Translations under genes and position numbers: made by a program
The notes under the pieces: generated by a model
The model's input: the letters and a program-made list of their open reading frames with translations, nothing else
Told to the model about the DNA's origin: nothing
The model's database searches: none
NCBI RefSeq assembly: GCF_026157065.1
Contig: NZ_JANLGQ010000001.1
Span: 186,001 to 250,000 of the forward strand
Direction: 5' to 3'
From: Enterococcus sp. HY326
Lineage (GTDB): Bacteria; Bacillota; Bacilli; Lactobacillales; Enterococcaceae
Length of the DNA stretch: 64,000 nucleotides
In this document: positions 1-8,583 of the stretch, in pieces
Layout: each line of letters starts with the position of its first letter
Position numbering within the stretch: position 1 is the first letter of the stretch

Positions 1-64
1 AGCCACTTTTGGCCAGTCCTAAAACTAGGACTTTAAAATTTTGATATTTGGTAATCTGCTTCAT
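1..64 (-). CDS. murD: MurD, UDP-N-acetylmuramoylalanine-D-glutamate ligase (5' end only)
   Basis: Only the first 21 codons lie in the window. They read from an ATG at 64 preceded by AAAGGAGT, and include the short beta-strand plus glycine-rich turn (VLVLGLAKSG) that opens MurD. MurD adds D-glutamate to UDP-MurNAc-L-Ala in the cytoplasm. Its position directly after mraY is the standard dcw order. The call rests on this short N-terminus and on context, so it is good but not certain. Confidence 0.8.
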   Translation of the reverse strand, partial: MKQITKYQNFKVLVLGLAKSG

Positions 65-104
65 AAAAAAACTCCTTTACCGAAAACGAACTCACAAAAC
101 ATAT

Positions 105-1067
105 TTATAAAACAATCACTAAAGTAATAACTGAAAGAACTAAACTAACCAGCCAGAAAATAGTATCAATTTTCCATTCTGACCAACCACTCATTTCAAA
201 ATGATGATGGATGGGTGACATTTTAAAGATTCGTTTACCAGTTAATTTAAAAGACGATACCTGCAGCATGACGCTCGCTGTTTCAATCACGTAGATTAGA
301 CCAACTAACAATAAGGTCCATTCCTGATGCAGTAAAATTGAAACGGCAGCCAACAGTCCCCCTAAAGCTAAGGAGCCAACATCCCCCATAAAAATTTTCG
401 CTGGTTTTTTATTATAGAGAAAAAAGCCAATCAGTCCACCGACTACACAGACGCAGATAATCAGAACATCATATTGTTGTTGGAACCACGCAATGATTGC
501 ATAAGTTCCAAAAGAAATCGTCCCTAAGCCGGAAACTAAACCGTCGATACCATCTGTAAGATTGACGGCATTCGAAAAGCCGACTAACCAAAAGATAATA
601 AATAGACCGTAAATAATACCTAAGTGAACTTGTAAACCAAAAACATTTAAAATATCTGTATTATTATCAAGACGATACACTCCGTAAAAAACTAAGCCTC
701 CGGCAATCTGACCAATTAATTTTTGACCAGATTTTAAACCGAGATTTCTTTTACGGAAGACCTTGATAAAATCATCAATAAAACCTAATGCCCCGTATAA
801 GACTAGGATAAATAAAAGAATAGCCAAAGAAGGAGTCAGTTGCTGAAGCCAAATGGCACTAATAATTCCAATAATAATAACGCCAACTAAAAAAACTAAT
901 CCACCCATCGTTGGTGTGCCAGCTTTGACGCTGTGCCAACCAGGGCCATCTCCGCGGATTTCCTGACCGTATTGTTTTGCCCGAAGATAACCAATAAACA
1001 GTGGCATAAATGCCACTGTTATCGCAAAGCTACCAGCTAAAGGGATTAAGAATTTTGTCCATTCCAT
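105..1067 (-). CDS. mraY: MraY, phospho-N-acetylmuramoyl-pentapeptide transferase
   Basis: A polytopic membrane enzyme that transfers phospho-MurNAc-pentapeptide from UDP onto undecaprenyl phosphate to make lipid I. At 320 residues it has the usual family length. Visible signatures are the DDFIKV loop near residue 100, NLTDGIDGL near 170, MGDVGSLALGG near 230, and the histidine-rich SPIHHHFEMSGW segment near 290, which carry the Mg2+ and substrate ligands in this family. It sits between the dcw transpeptidase and murD on the same strand with short gaps, so it is probably co-transcribed with them. Confidence 0.97.
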   Translation of the reverse strand: MEWTKFLIPLAGSFAITVAFMPLFIGYLRAKQYGQEIRGDGPGWHSVKAGTPTMGGLVFLVGVIIIGIISAIWLQQLTPSLAILLFILVLYGALGFIDDFIKVFRKRNLGLKSGQKLIGQIAGGLVFYGVYRLDNNTDILNVFGLQVHLGIIYGLFIIFWLVGFSNAVNLTDGIDGLVSGLGTISFGTYAIIAWFQQQYDVLIICVCVVGGLIGFFLYNKKPAKIFMGDVGSLALGGLLAAVSILLHQEWTLLLVGLIYVIETASVMLQVSSFKLTGKRIFKMSPIHHHFEMSGWSEWKIDTIFWLVSLVLSVITLVIVL

Positions 1068-1095
1068 TTGTATTCTCCTAAATCTATTACATTAA

Positions 1096-3273
1096 CTAAC
1101 CAAGTGTGAAGCTAATGCTATCTGTATTTATAATTTCATTTGAGGCCACGCTTTGTTCAACACAACGGCCCTCACCGTTGATGGTTACATCTACACCAAT
1201 CAGACTACCAAAAGCTTCTAGTTCAGCTGCTGTCCAATCCGTCGTATCTGGCATCGCAATATTGCCATCCGTTAAAAGCATAACTCGTGTGTTAGGATCA
1301 ACTGTTTCACCGGCGGCCACTGATTGCCCAGTCACGGTATCCCCTGTTCCTAATACAATTGGTGTGACAAATGCTCGGCTTAAAGAGACAGCGGCATCTG
1401 TCGCAACCTGATCTTGATAATCATCAATCGTCACAGTGGTGTTACTTGTATCTGTAGAAGCCATTTCAGTGTTTAAGATATCCATTGAACGTTTCATCAA
1501 CGGATTAGCAATTTGTGAGAAGGCTGTGCGGTCATAATTTTGTGGCTGTTGTTGTGTCAAATAAAGAACATATTCTGGATCTTCAGAAGGATACATTAAA
1601 ACAACAGAATAAATGTAGTTTGAAGAACCCGTAAGATAACCAGAACCACCTGTACCAGCAATCTGAGCTGTTCCTGTTTTTGCAGAAATATTATAGCCGT
1701 CCAGTGAATACAATCCATAAGCAGTCCCATAATTTTGGCTGGTTACGGTATCTTGCATATAATTCAATACTGAGTTAGCGGCATTGGCTGAGAAAGCTTG
1801 CCCGGCAACGGTCGGTTCAATAACCGTCGTGTCGCCCGTATCAGAATTAACGACTTTACTGATAAAGTGCGGTTCTAACATCTGTCCATCATTAGCAATT
1901 CCTGAGAAGATTTTCATCATCTGCAGGTTTGTAACAGTTAAAGCCTGGCCATAAGCGCTCATCGCTGTATCGACAATGTTTTCAGATGGCATTGAACCAT
2001 CATTCTCACCATTTAAACCAGAATAAGTGCTCTCACCAATTCCCATTTGTTCTAAATGGTTGCGCCAAGCAGCTCCGCCCATGGCTTGCTCTAGCGTCAC
2101 CATACCGACGTTACTTGACCAAGAGAGAGCTTGTCGCATGGTTAAAGTTCCCATACCTTGGGACCAGTCGTTAATTTTTGTATCTTCAATTTGAATGGAG
2201 CCAGATTGGAAGGTTTGATTTTCATTAAAGACACCTTCATCTATTGCAGAGGCAACCGTCGCAACTTTGATGGTCGAACCGGGTTCATAAGCGTCTTCCA
2301 CCAAAATGTTCCGCCAATTTTCCACATCACCGATATTTTCCGGATCAAAACTAGGCCGTTGCGACATCGCTAAAATTTCACCGGTATCAGCCTTCATTAA
2401 AATAGCAGTCAAATTTTCTGGATTTGTCGCACTGTATACAGGATCCATTAGCGTTTCTAAGTAACTTTGCAGACGGGAATCAATCGTGGTGTAAATATCG
2501 GAGCCATCAATCGCTGCGGTTTCTTCAGCTGTGGTCCCTGGTAACGGATTACCGTAGTTATTTTTTTCATAGACTACAGAGCCATTTTGTCCGGCTAATA
2601 AAGAATTGTAGGCAGACTCAATCCCCATTTGACCTGTTAATTGAGTACCATCATCGCTATTAGCATAGCCGATTAAATAGGAAGCAAAATTTCCATTTGG
2701 ATAAATCCGGTCTGAGGATGCATCGAAATACAATCCGTTAATGCCAGCACTTTCCATGGCTGCTTCAATCGCTTGCCGGGTTTCCAAGCTTAGGTTATTG
2801 GCTAACGTACCGAATTCAACTTGATAGCGATCAGCATCTTTCGCATCCTGTAGCAATTTCAATGCCTCGTTTGTATCAATTCCGATAGTCTGATTTAAAA
2901 TAGTTGCTATCGTATTAAAATCATCTTCATGGGCATACAGCTCTTTATCTCCATTGACATACGTTTCAGACAAAATAGCGTAAACTTTAAATGAAGAAGA
3001 GCTTTCAGCGATTGTGTTACCAGAACGATCGTAAATAGTGCCTCGCGTGGCTTCTAAAACTTCTGAACCCTTGTAAAGCTCTTCCGTTTTACTTGCTAAA
3101 GAAACGCCGGCTACATGACCGCCGACAACAATATACGAAAGCCGTACCGCAAATAAAAAGAACAATCCAATACTCGTAGTAAAAAGAATAATCCCTACTT
3201 TTTTGCGATTGTTCCGCGGATTTAAATTGCGTTTATCTAAAAATCTTTTCAATCTATTTTTCATTGACTTCAT
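1096..3273 (-). CDS. pbpC: Division-type class B penicillin-binding protein with two PASTA domains
   Basis: A septal transpeptidase of 725 residues. The layout is a short basic cytoplasmic tail, one membrane anchor at about 27-50, a dimerisation/pedestal region, then the transpeptidase domain with STIK (catalytic Ser333), SSN (386-388) and KTGT (532-535), and two C-terminal PASTA repeats after about residue 610. The dcw position directly after ftsL makes it the FtsI/PBP2x-type partner of FtsW, FtsL and DivIB. The symbol follows the E. faecalis name for the gene at this locus, as I recall it. Nothing looks truncated, and all three active-site motifs are intact. Confidence 0.95.
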   Translation of the reverse strand: MKSMKNRLKRFLDKRNLNPRNNRKKVGIILFTTSIGLFFLFAVRLSYIVVGGHVAGVSLASKTEELYKGSEVLEATRGTIYDRSGNTIAESSSSFKVYAILSETYVNGDKELYAHEDDFNTIATILNQTIGIDTNEALKLLQDAKDADRYQVEFGTLANNLSLETRQAIEAAMESAGINGLYFDASSDRIYPNGNFASYLIGYANSDDGTQLTGQMGIESAYNSLLAGQNGSVVYEKNNYGNPLPGTTAEETAAIDGSDIYTTIDSRLQSYLETLMDPVYSATNPENLTAILMKADTGEILAMSQRPSFDPENIGDVENWRNILVEDAYEPGSTIKVATVASAIDEGVFNENQTFQSGSIQIEDTKINDWSQGMGTLTMRQALSWSSNVGMVTLEQAMGGAAWRNHLEQMGIGESTYSGLNGENDGSMPSENIVDTAMSAYGQALTVTNLQMMKIFSGIANDGQMLEPHFISKVVNSDTGDTTVIEPTVAGQAFSANAANSVLNYMQDTVTSQNYGTAYGLYSLDGYNISAKTGTAQIAGTGGSGYLTGSSNYIYSVVLMYPSEDPEYVLYLTQQQPQNYDRTAFSQIANPLMKRSMDILNTEMASTDTSNTTVTIDDYQDQVATDAAVSLSRAFVTPIVLGTGDTVTGQSVAAGETVDPNTRVMLLTDGNIAMPDTTDWTAAELEAFGSLIGVDVTINGEGRCVEQSVASNEIINTDSISFTLG

Positions 3274-3278
3274 TTAAC

Positions 3279-3707
3279 CTATTTCACAGTCCTTAAATTA
3301 TTTTCATCGATTGTCAGACCATTGGCTTCAGCAATTGATTTAAGCCGATCGGAACGGGATAGTTCTGTTTTTTGTTGCTCCAACTCAGTAGCTTGACCAT
3401 TCGTTTCAGTAATAGTTGTTTCAATTGTTGAGATTTGGTTTTCAACTTGGGTCATTTGGCCCTGCAGACGAATCGTCAAAACGGACATTCCCAAGATGCC
3501 GACAAGAATAAAACCTAAAATAAATTTCTCCATTTTTGAGAGCCTCTTAAGATGACGAAGTGACGATACCGGCAATTTTTCGGAAATGTCGACTGGTTGA
3601 ACTTTCGTAATCTCAGGAACAGCTGGTGTTTCTGGCACTTCATGTTCTCTGGCAGGTTCTTGCAGCATGTGGTATTGGAAATCTTCTACTTTTTTCGGTT
3701 CAGCCAT
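3279..3707 (-). CDS. ftsL: FtsL, cell division protein
   Basis: A small bitopic divisome protein. I place the start at the ATG at 3707, one base after the rsmH stop, because AAGGAAC sits just upstream and a longer reading would overlap rsmH by 47 bases. The 142-residue product has a proline-rich cytoplasmic tail, a membrane segment at about 61-79, then a glutamine/threonine-rich coiled coil (about 84-120) that pairs with DivIC and DivIB in this family. Sequence identity within FtsL is always low, so size, topology and locus carry the call. Confidence 0.9.
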   Translation of the reverse strand: MAEPKKVEDFQYHMLQEPAREHEVPETPAVPEITKVQPVDISEKLPVSSLRHLKRLSKMEKFILGFILVGILGMSVLTIRLQGQMTQVENQISTIETTITETNGQATELEQQKTELSRSDRLKSIAEANGLTIDENNLRTVK

Positions 3708-3708
3708 C

Positions 3709-4671
3709 TTACTGTTCCTTTCTAGATTTTTTTTCAGCCACTCGCAATTTAGCACTGCGGGAGCGATTGTTCTCAGCCAATTCCTGCTCGCTCGGTAAAA
3801 TCGGCTTACGGGTAATCACCTTGAGCTCTGGTTGTAACTCATCCGGTACCATGGGCAACCCCGGTGGCAAATCCGGTAATGAGCTGTATTCTTTAAACAT
3901 TGTTTTGACAATACGATCTTCTAATGAATGAAAGGAGATTGCTGAAATCCGTCCGGCTGGATGTAAAAGAGAAATTGCTTGTTCCAGTGACGTTTCCACT
4001 GCTCCTAACTCATCATTGACGGCAATCCGGACTGCCTGGAAAATCCTTTTGGCAGGATGACCACCAGTGCGTCTAGCCGCAGCAGGTATCCCTAATTTAA
4101 TGATATCCACCAATTCACTCGTTGTTTCAATCAGTTGCTCTTGTCTGGCCCGTTCAATTTGACGGGCAATTTGTTTGGAGAATTTTTCTTCGCCGTAACG
4201 GTAAAATATTTTTACTAATTCATGGTAATCATAGGTATTAATAATTTCATAAGCGGTCAACGGATTGCTTTGATCCATCCGCATATCTAATGGTGCATCT
4301 TGGTGATAGCTAAAGCCACGTTCAGCTTCATCTAGCTGTGGCGAAGAAACGCCTAAGTCGTAGATGACACCATCCACGCCTGTAACACCTTGTTCGGCAA
4401 GCATTTCAGCAAGATTGCGGAAATTACTTTTAATAAAGGTGACCATTTGCCGGTCAACATATTCCTTTAAAAATTCTTGCCCATGGTCTATAGCTTTTTG
4501 GTCTTGATCAAAGGCATATAGATGACCTTGATTACTTAATTGAGATAACAGGTATTGGCTGTGCCCGGCGCCGCCTAATGTGCAATCAACATAGATGCCA
4601 TCTGGCTTAATATTTAAATTATCCACCGTTTCCTTTAACATCACGGTATAATGTTGGAAATCCTGCGCCAT
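3709..4671 (-). CDS. rsmH: RsmH, 16S rRNA (cytosine-1402 N4)-methyltransferase
   Basis: An S-adenosylmethionine-dependent methyltransferase that modifies C1402 in the decoding centre of 16S rRNA. The N-terminus [13 protein letters not shown] and the SAM-binding turn [10 protein letters not shown] (about 30-40) are typical, as is the [16 protein letters not shown] segment. The length of 320 residues is standard. The stop is followed by one base and then the ftsL start, so the two are translationally close and should be co-expressed. Confidence 0.97.
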   Translation of the reverse strand: MAQDFQHYTVMLKETVDNLNIKPDGIYVDCTLGGAGHSQYLLSQLSNQGHLYAFDQDQKAIDHGQEFLKEYVDRQMVTFIKSNFRNLAEMLAEQGVTGVDGVIYDLGVSSPQLDEAERGFSYHQDAPLDMRMDQSNPLTAYEIINTYDYHELVKIFYRYGEEKFSKQIARQIERARQEQLIETTSELVDIIKLGIPAAARRTGGHPAKRIFQAVRIAVNDELGAVETSLEQAISLLHPAGRISAISFHSLEDRIVKTMFKEYSSLPDLPPGLPMVPDELQPELKVITRKPILPSEQELAENNRSRSAKLRVAEKKSRKEQ

Positions 4672-4688
4672 GACTTGCCTCTTTCTAA

Positions 4689-5120
4689 CTAAAAACCAAA
4701 ATCACTCATTGTTTCAGCAATTTGATCAAAATTTTCTTCCGCTTCTTTAGCATATGCTTGCCAGCGGGCTTCATCCCAAATTTCTATTCGGTCAGAAACA
4801 CCAATAATCATACAGCCCTTCGTAATAGCGGCGTGTTCCCGCAAGCTTTGGGGAATGTTAATCCGTCCCTGCTTATCAATTTCAACCTCGCTTGCTCCGG
4901 CATAGAAATAACGGACAAAGGTGCGGGCATCTTTTTTTGATAAGGGCATTTCATTTAATTTTACTTCAAGTTTAGCCCACTCGCTAACGGGATAACCAAA
5001 TAAACAACCGTCTAGACCCTTGGTTAACACGAAGTTTTCTCCGAGGTCATCACGTAATTTGGCAGGAACAATTAAGCGGCCTTTTGCATCAATATTATGT
5101 TGAAATTCACCCATAAGCAT
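4689..5120 (-). CDS. mraZ: MraZ, transcriptional repressor of the dcw cluster
   Basis: A DNA-binding protein of the AbrB/MazE (SpoVT) fold with two tandem copies of the domain. It is 143 residues, starting [15 protein letters not shown]. The second domain repeats the pattern as [16 protein letters not shown] chose the ATG at 5120 because GGAGGG lies ten bases upstream; a longer in-frame reading has no ribosome site. In studied bacteria MraZ binds short G-rich repeats in its own promoter and represses the cluster, and such repeats are present 40 bases upstream here. Confidence 0.96.
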   Translation of the reverse strand: MLMGEFQHNIDAKGRLIVPAKLRDDLGENFVLTKGLDGCLFGYPVSEWAKLEVKLNEMPLSKKDARTFVRYFYAGASEVEIDKQGRINIPQSLREHAAITKGCMIIGVSDRIEIWDEARWQAYAKEAEENFDQIAETMSDFGF

Positions 5121-5160
5121 TGCAAAAATCCCTCCTGTCCCACTTGATAGTAATAGTCTA

Positions 5161-5186
5161 CCACAATCCCCCACTTTCTACCACCC
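5161..5186 (-). promoter_or_regulatory. Candidate MraZ operator (three repeats, 10-bp period)
   Basis: On the minus strand the trinucleotide TGG recurs at exactly 10-bp spacing (plus-strand CCA at 5161, 5171 and 5181), in the form TGGTAGAAAG, TGGGGGATTG, TGGTAGACTA, with a further TGGG directly upstream. One helical turn between G-rich boxes is the known form of MraZ-binding sites. A possible -10 (TACTAT) lies at 5187-5192, so a bound protein would sit on the start of transcription. Confidence 0.65.
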
Positions 5187-5265
5187 ATAGTAAAAAGTGT
5201 TGAGAAATTCTTTGACGTTTACTTACTTTTAAAAGACAGAAGTAATTTTTATTTATTTTATCGCT

Positions 5266-5634
5266 TTAAATATAACGGATAATTGTCAACACAATCAATG
5301 TGATATACAAGACCATCGTAAGTAAAAAGACCAGGCGCCAAAACATTTTAAAGAAACGCCCGTACATGATTTCACGATAGTAATGGGCGTGAAATAACGC
5401 CACGCCAATGCCTAGAATCAAGACAGCAATCATAAAATAAGGTAAGATTGAATGACCATAAACGGTTCTAGAAATCTCATGCAACCCAACGAATAAAAAA
5501 GGAATTGCCAAATCAGGTGTTTTTAACCCCATTTTCTTTATAAAACGCACGCTTGCTGTCAAAAAATTACTGGCAAAAAGCGCAATTACCGGGAAAATTA
5601 ACCAAAACATTATCATTGGAGAAAATGACTCCAT
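5266..5634 (-). CDS. DUF3397 family membrane protein
   Basis: A 122-residue integral membrane protein with about four hydrophobic segments and a conserved-looking G-x-H-E turn in the middle. I recognise it as DUF3397, a family of unknown function regularly found directly upstream of mraZ in lactobacilli and enterococci. The start is taken at the ATG at 5634, eight bases after AAGGA; an in-frame GTG three bases earlier is possible. Location suggests a role connected with envelope growth, but nothing in the sequence proves it. Confidence 0.75.
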   Translation of the reverse strand: MESFSPMIMFWLIFPVIALFASNFLTASVRFIKKMGLKTPDLAIPFLFVGLHEISRTVYGHSILPYFMIAVLILGIGVALFHAHYYREIMYGRFFKMFWRLVFLLTMVLYITLIVLTIIRYI

Positions 5635-5984
5635 CACTAAATTCCTTTCTCACATCAAAGTCTTATGACTATTTTTCTGATTGGCAGCTACTTTTTGAGA
5701 GTTCTTGGCTAACTTGATGTTTTCTTTGCCATCAAAAATTGTCCAGACTCTCGCCATTTTAGCTATAATAACTATACTGTATTTTCGTTACATAAGTGTT
5801 TCATTTTATTTAAAAGTTATTAAGTAATTGACTGAGAGTTAAATTTTTCGCAAAAAGTTTTTATCCAACCTACCTATTATACCTAAAAAACTTCTGTTAG
5901 CGATTAAGTTTTTCTAAACTTTCCTTGAAACCTTTGGAAAAAGAGAGTAGAATTTCAAAGACTACTAAAAAAGGATGGAGATTC
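5635..5984. other. Intergenic region between DUF3397 and DUF4044 genes
   Basis: About 350 AT-rich bases separate the two divergent genes. I see the promoter of the DUF4044 gene at its right end. No convincing sigma-A promoter for the DUF3397 gene, no RNA gene and no further reading frame with a ribosome site could be found. Confidence 0.5.
5925..5953 (+). promoter_or_regulatory. Sigma-A promoter of the DUF4044 micro-protein gene
   Basis: TTGAAA at 5925-5930 and TAGAAT at 5948-5953 with a 17-base spacer. Transcription would start about 25 bases before the AAGGATGGAG ribosome site. Confidence 0.7.
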
Positions 5985-6101
5985 ATGAATAAAAAGAAAA
6001 AATCTACTTTCCAAGTGATTACTAAAGTTGTTGTCTGGGCTATGTTGATTCTAACCCTCGGAGGTATCGTCTTCCAAGCGGCCGCGATTATTTTTAACTA
6101 A
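5985..6101 (+). CDS. DUF4044 family micro-protein (38 aa)
   Basis: A 38-codon gene with its own promoter, an AAGGATGGAG ribosome binding site seven bases before the ATG, and a strong terminator immediately after the stop. The product has a lysine-rich start (MNKKKKSTFQ) followed by a single hydrophobic helix (about residues 11-34). This matches DUF4044, a family of tiny single-span membrane proteins of unknown function in Lactobacillales. It is on the opposite strand to all its neighbours. Confidence 0.8.
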   Translation: MNKKKKSTFQVITKVVVWAMLILTLGGIVFQAAAIIFN

Positions 6102-6106
6102 AATTA

Positions 6107-6160
6107 AAATATCCAACCATTTCGTAACCTTTTGCCGTTACGAATGGTTGGATATTTTTT
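6107..6160. terminator. Strong intrinsic terminator, bidirectional
   Basis: A near-perfect inverted repeat of more than 20 bp (ATATCCAACCATTTCGTAAC against GTTACGAATGGTTGGATAT) with an A-rich left flank and a T-run on the right. It lies between the convergent ends of the DUF4044 gene and recN and can serve both. Confidence 0.92.
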
Positions 6161-6165
6161 AACAT

Positions 6166-7845
6166 TTAATTACTGTGTCGAGCTTGCCTCAATAATTCCT
6201 TGGCATGCTCCAAGGCCAATTCTGTCACTTCAGAACCAGCCAACATTCGGGCAATCTCAGCTACCCGTTGGTCTTCATCTAACTGTTTGACCCGAGTTTC
6301 TGTCCGCTGCCCGATAACTTCTTTATAGATGAAATATTCATTGTCAGCGGCAGCGGCAACTTGTGGCAGATGCGTGATGCAGAGAACTTGAGAATTTTGG
6401 GCGATTTTATAAATTTTTTCGGCAATCGCCTGAGCAACACGACCACTGACACCAGTATCTACCTCATCAAAGACAATGCTGGTGATGCCCTGCACTTTAG
6501 AAAAAATAGTTTTTAATGCCAGCATCACCCGTGATAGTTCCCCACCAGAGGCCACCCTAACTAAAGGCTTCAAAGGTTCCCCCGGATTAGTCGAAATATA
6601 AAATTCGACAATGTCAAAGCCATCGCTGTTCAACTCTTTAGCTTTGGTAAAACGAACCTCAAATTGGCTGTTTTCCATATACAAGCCTTTTAGCTCCTCT
6701 AGAATTTCCTTTTCCAACCGCAAAGCCATCTTCTTTCGCTGAACATGTAATTTTACCCCCTGTTCTGTCACCTTTTGCCATTTAGCGGCCACTTCTTTTT
6801 CCAGCTGATCTAAGCGGCCATCTGAGAAAACTGAATCAGATAATTCATCAGAAATTTTTTGATAATAGCTTAAAATCTCAGCGATAGAATTGCCATATTT
6901 CCGTTTTAATTGGCGAATTAACTCCAGGCGCTGCATCACCACTTCCAAACGGCCTTCATCCAGTTCAAGGCTTTCAATAATTCGCGTAATCTCAGAACTA
7001 GCATCCTGCAAAAGATAATAGGCGCTATGAATATTTTCGCTAATTTGCTGATATTCCAAATCTAAATCAGCAATCTCTGAAATCTCTTGGCTAGCTGAGC
7101 CGACATTATCTAAGGCTCCTTGTTGTTCGTCTGTCAAGCGTTGATAAATTGTTGAAAAGGTATCGACAATCCGATGAAAATTACTGAGCTTATCCCGCTC
7201 CTCCAACAAAATTTCTTCTTCACCAGCGGCTAACTCCGCAGCTTCAATTTCTTCTTTCTGGAAAGTCAGCATGTCTACCCGTTGAACGTAGGATTGCTCA
7301 TCAGTTTTTAAACGCTCCAACTCTCGGGCTTGCTTACTGACTTCGTTATAATTATTGCGATAAGCTTCCTTAGCCTTTTGAAAATCTTTGGCACCGAAAC
7401 TATCTAATAAGTTTAGATGCCGGTCTGCCCGCATCAATTCTTGATGATCATTTTGTCCTTGAATATCAACTAAGTATTCCCCTACCCGCCGTAAATTTCC
7501 TAACGTCACAATCCGGCCATTAATACGGCATATACTTTTTCCTGTCAGATAGATGTCCCGTTGCACGACAAGTTGATCATCGTTTAAATCTAAGCCTAAC
7601 TCTTCAGCGACTGCCAGAAAGGCTGGCTGCTCTGGAATTTCAAAGAGCCCTTCCAATAGGCAGCTCTCACTACCTTCTCGGATAAAATCAGAGGAGCTGC
7701 GGCTGCCGGCTAATAAGCTCATGGCATCGATGATAATCGACTTTCCGGCGCCGGTTTCACCGGTTAATGCAGTCATCCCTTTATAAAACTGTAGCTGAAG
7801 CTGGGAGATTATCGCAAAATTTTTAATGTTTAATTGTAACAGCAT
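6166..7845 (-). CDS. recN: RecN, DNA double-strand break repair SMC-like ATPase
   Basis: A cohesin-like ATPase of 559 residues involved early in recombinational repair. The Walker A motif GETGAGKS is at about 29-36, followed by long coiled-coil arms, then the ABC signature ASGGELSR near 430 and Walker B VFDEVDTG near 455. It lies directly downstream of argR, the same order as in Bacillus. A hairpin terminator follows the stop within ten bases, so this gene ends its operon. Confidence 0.97.
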   Translation of the reverse strand: MLLQLNIKNFAIISQLQLQFYKGMTALTGETGAGKSIIIDAMSLLAGSRSSSDFIREGSESCLLEGLFEIPEQPAFLAVAEELGLDLNDDQLVVQRDIYLTGKSICRINGRIVTLGNLRRVGEYLVDIQGQNDHQELMRADRHLNLLDSFGAKDFQKAKEAYRNNYNEVSKQARELERLKTDEQSYVQRVDMLTFQKEEIEAAELAAGEEEILLEERDKLSNFHRIVDTFSTIYQRLTDEQQGALDNVGSASQEISEIADLDLEYQQISENIHSAYYLLQDASSEITRIIESLELDEGRLEVVMQRLELIRQLKRKYGNSIAEILSYYQKISDELSDSVFSDGRLDQLEKEVAAKWQKVTEQGVKLHVQRKKMALRLEKEILEELKGLYMENSQFEVRFTKAKELNSDGFDIVEFYISTNPGEPLKPLVRVASGGELSRVMLALKTIFSKVQGITSIVFDEVDTGVSGRVAQAIAEKIYKIAQNSQVLCITHLPQVAAAADNEYFIYKEVIGQRTETRVKQLDEDQRVAEIARMLAGSEVTELALEHAKELLRQARHSN

Positions 7846-7872
7846 CTGTAAAACTCCTTTGCAGAACTTCTT

Positions 7873-8322
7873 TTATAGATAGCCAATTAGAAACTCTTGA
7901 AGCTCTTGGGCTTGGGCCTCACTGCGGGCAATTAATAGCAGTCCATCATCATCGTTAATCGCCGCAAAAAGCTCTTCAGAGAATTGGCTTTGCAATAACT
8001 TGCCCAAAGCGATAGCACTCCCAGGAAGTGTCCGCAAATACAGAAGCTTCTCTTGAATATCAACTGAAATCAAGCCATCATTTAATAAACGATGCAATTT
8101 TTCTGCTGTATTATCCTGACTCTCTTGGGGCAAACTGTATTGATAGCCGCCTTCAGGTGAGGGCACCTTCACCAGCTTCATTTCCTTAATATCTCGGGAA
8201 ATGGTCGCCTGAGTAACAAAAATATCCTCTTGAGCCAAGATTTCTACAAAATCTTCCTGCTTGCGAATCGCCCGCTCATTGAGGAGCTGACTAAGTAATT
8301 GTTGGCGGTCTTTTTTTCTCAT
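7873..8322 (-). CDS. argR: ArgR family arginine-responsive regulator
   Basis: A 149-residue repressor/activator of arginine metabolism. The N-terminal winged helix contains VTQATISRDIKEMKLVKV, the recognition helix of the family; the C-terminal half (about 80-149) is the hexamerisation and arginine-binding domain with the acidic INDDDGLLLI segment. Enterococci usually carry several ArgR paralogues; the copy next to recN is the conserved chromosomal one. It begins 27 bases before recN and has its own candidate promoter. Confidence 0.93.
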   Translation of the reverse strand: MRKKDRQQLLSQLLNERAIRKQEDFVEILAQEDIFVTQATISRDIKEMKLVKVPSPEGGYQYSLPQESQDNTAEKLHRLLNDGLISVDIQEKLLYLRTLPGSAIALGKLLQSQFSEELFAAINDDDGLLLIARSEAQAQELQEFLIGYL

Positions 8323-8354
8323 CTACTCTTCCCTCCAAAAATTGGAATCCAATC

Positions 8355-8382
8355 ATTTTATTTAGCTTACTTTTTTTCACAA
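8355..8382 (-). promoter_or_regulatory. Candidate argR promoter
   Basis: Minus-strand TTGTGA (8382-8377) and TAAAAT (8360-8355) with a 16-base spacer, ending about 30 bases before the argR start. The -35 match is moderate. Confidence 0.4.
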
Positions 8383-8473
8383 AAAAAAGCAATGGCAGCC
8401 CTGAAGACCAAGCAGAAATTTGGTTGAACTTTAGAATTATTTCTTCAAGAGCCAGATTTTTTATTCTGATACG

Positions 8474-8554
8474 GAAAAAAAGCGAGCCATCAAAAGGCAG
8501 CACCAGTTGCAATGAAAAAAATGCAACATTTAGGCAAACCTTTGTTGATAGCTC
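8474..8554 (-). terminator. Nested-hairpin terminator after tlyA
   Basis: On the minus strand GAGCTATCAA pairs with TTGATGGCTC (one wobble position) around a 50-base loop that itself holds a perfect GTTGCA/TGCAAC hairpin. The outer stem is followed by seven T residues. The large loop makes it a less standard terminator. Confidence 0.5.
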
Positions 8555-8583
8555 GAAGCTAATTTTTTTAAATCTGAAAAAAA

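Noticed and set aside
8291-8512. 73-codon frame between tlyA and argR
   Set aside because: It overlaps the argR start, the argR promoter and the tlyA terminator, and has no ribosome site.
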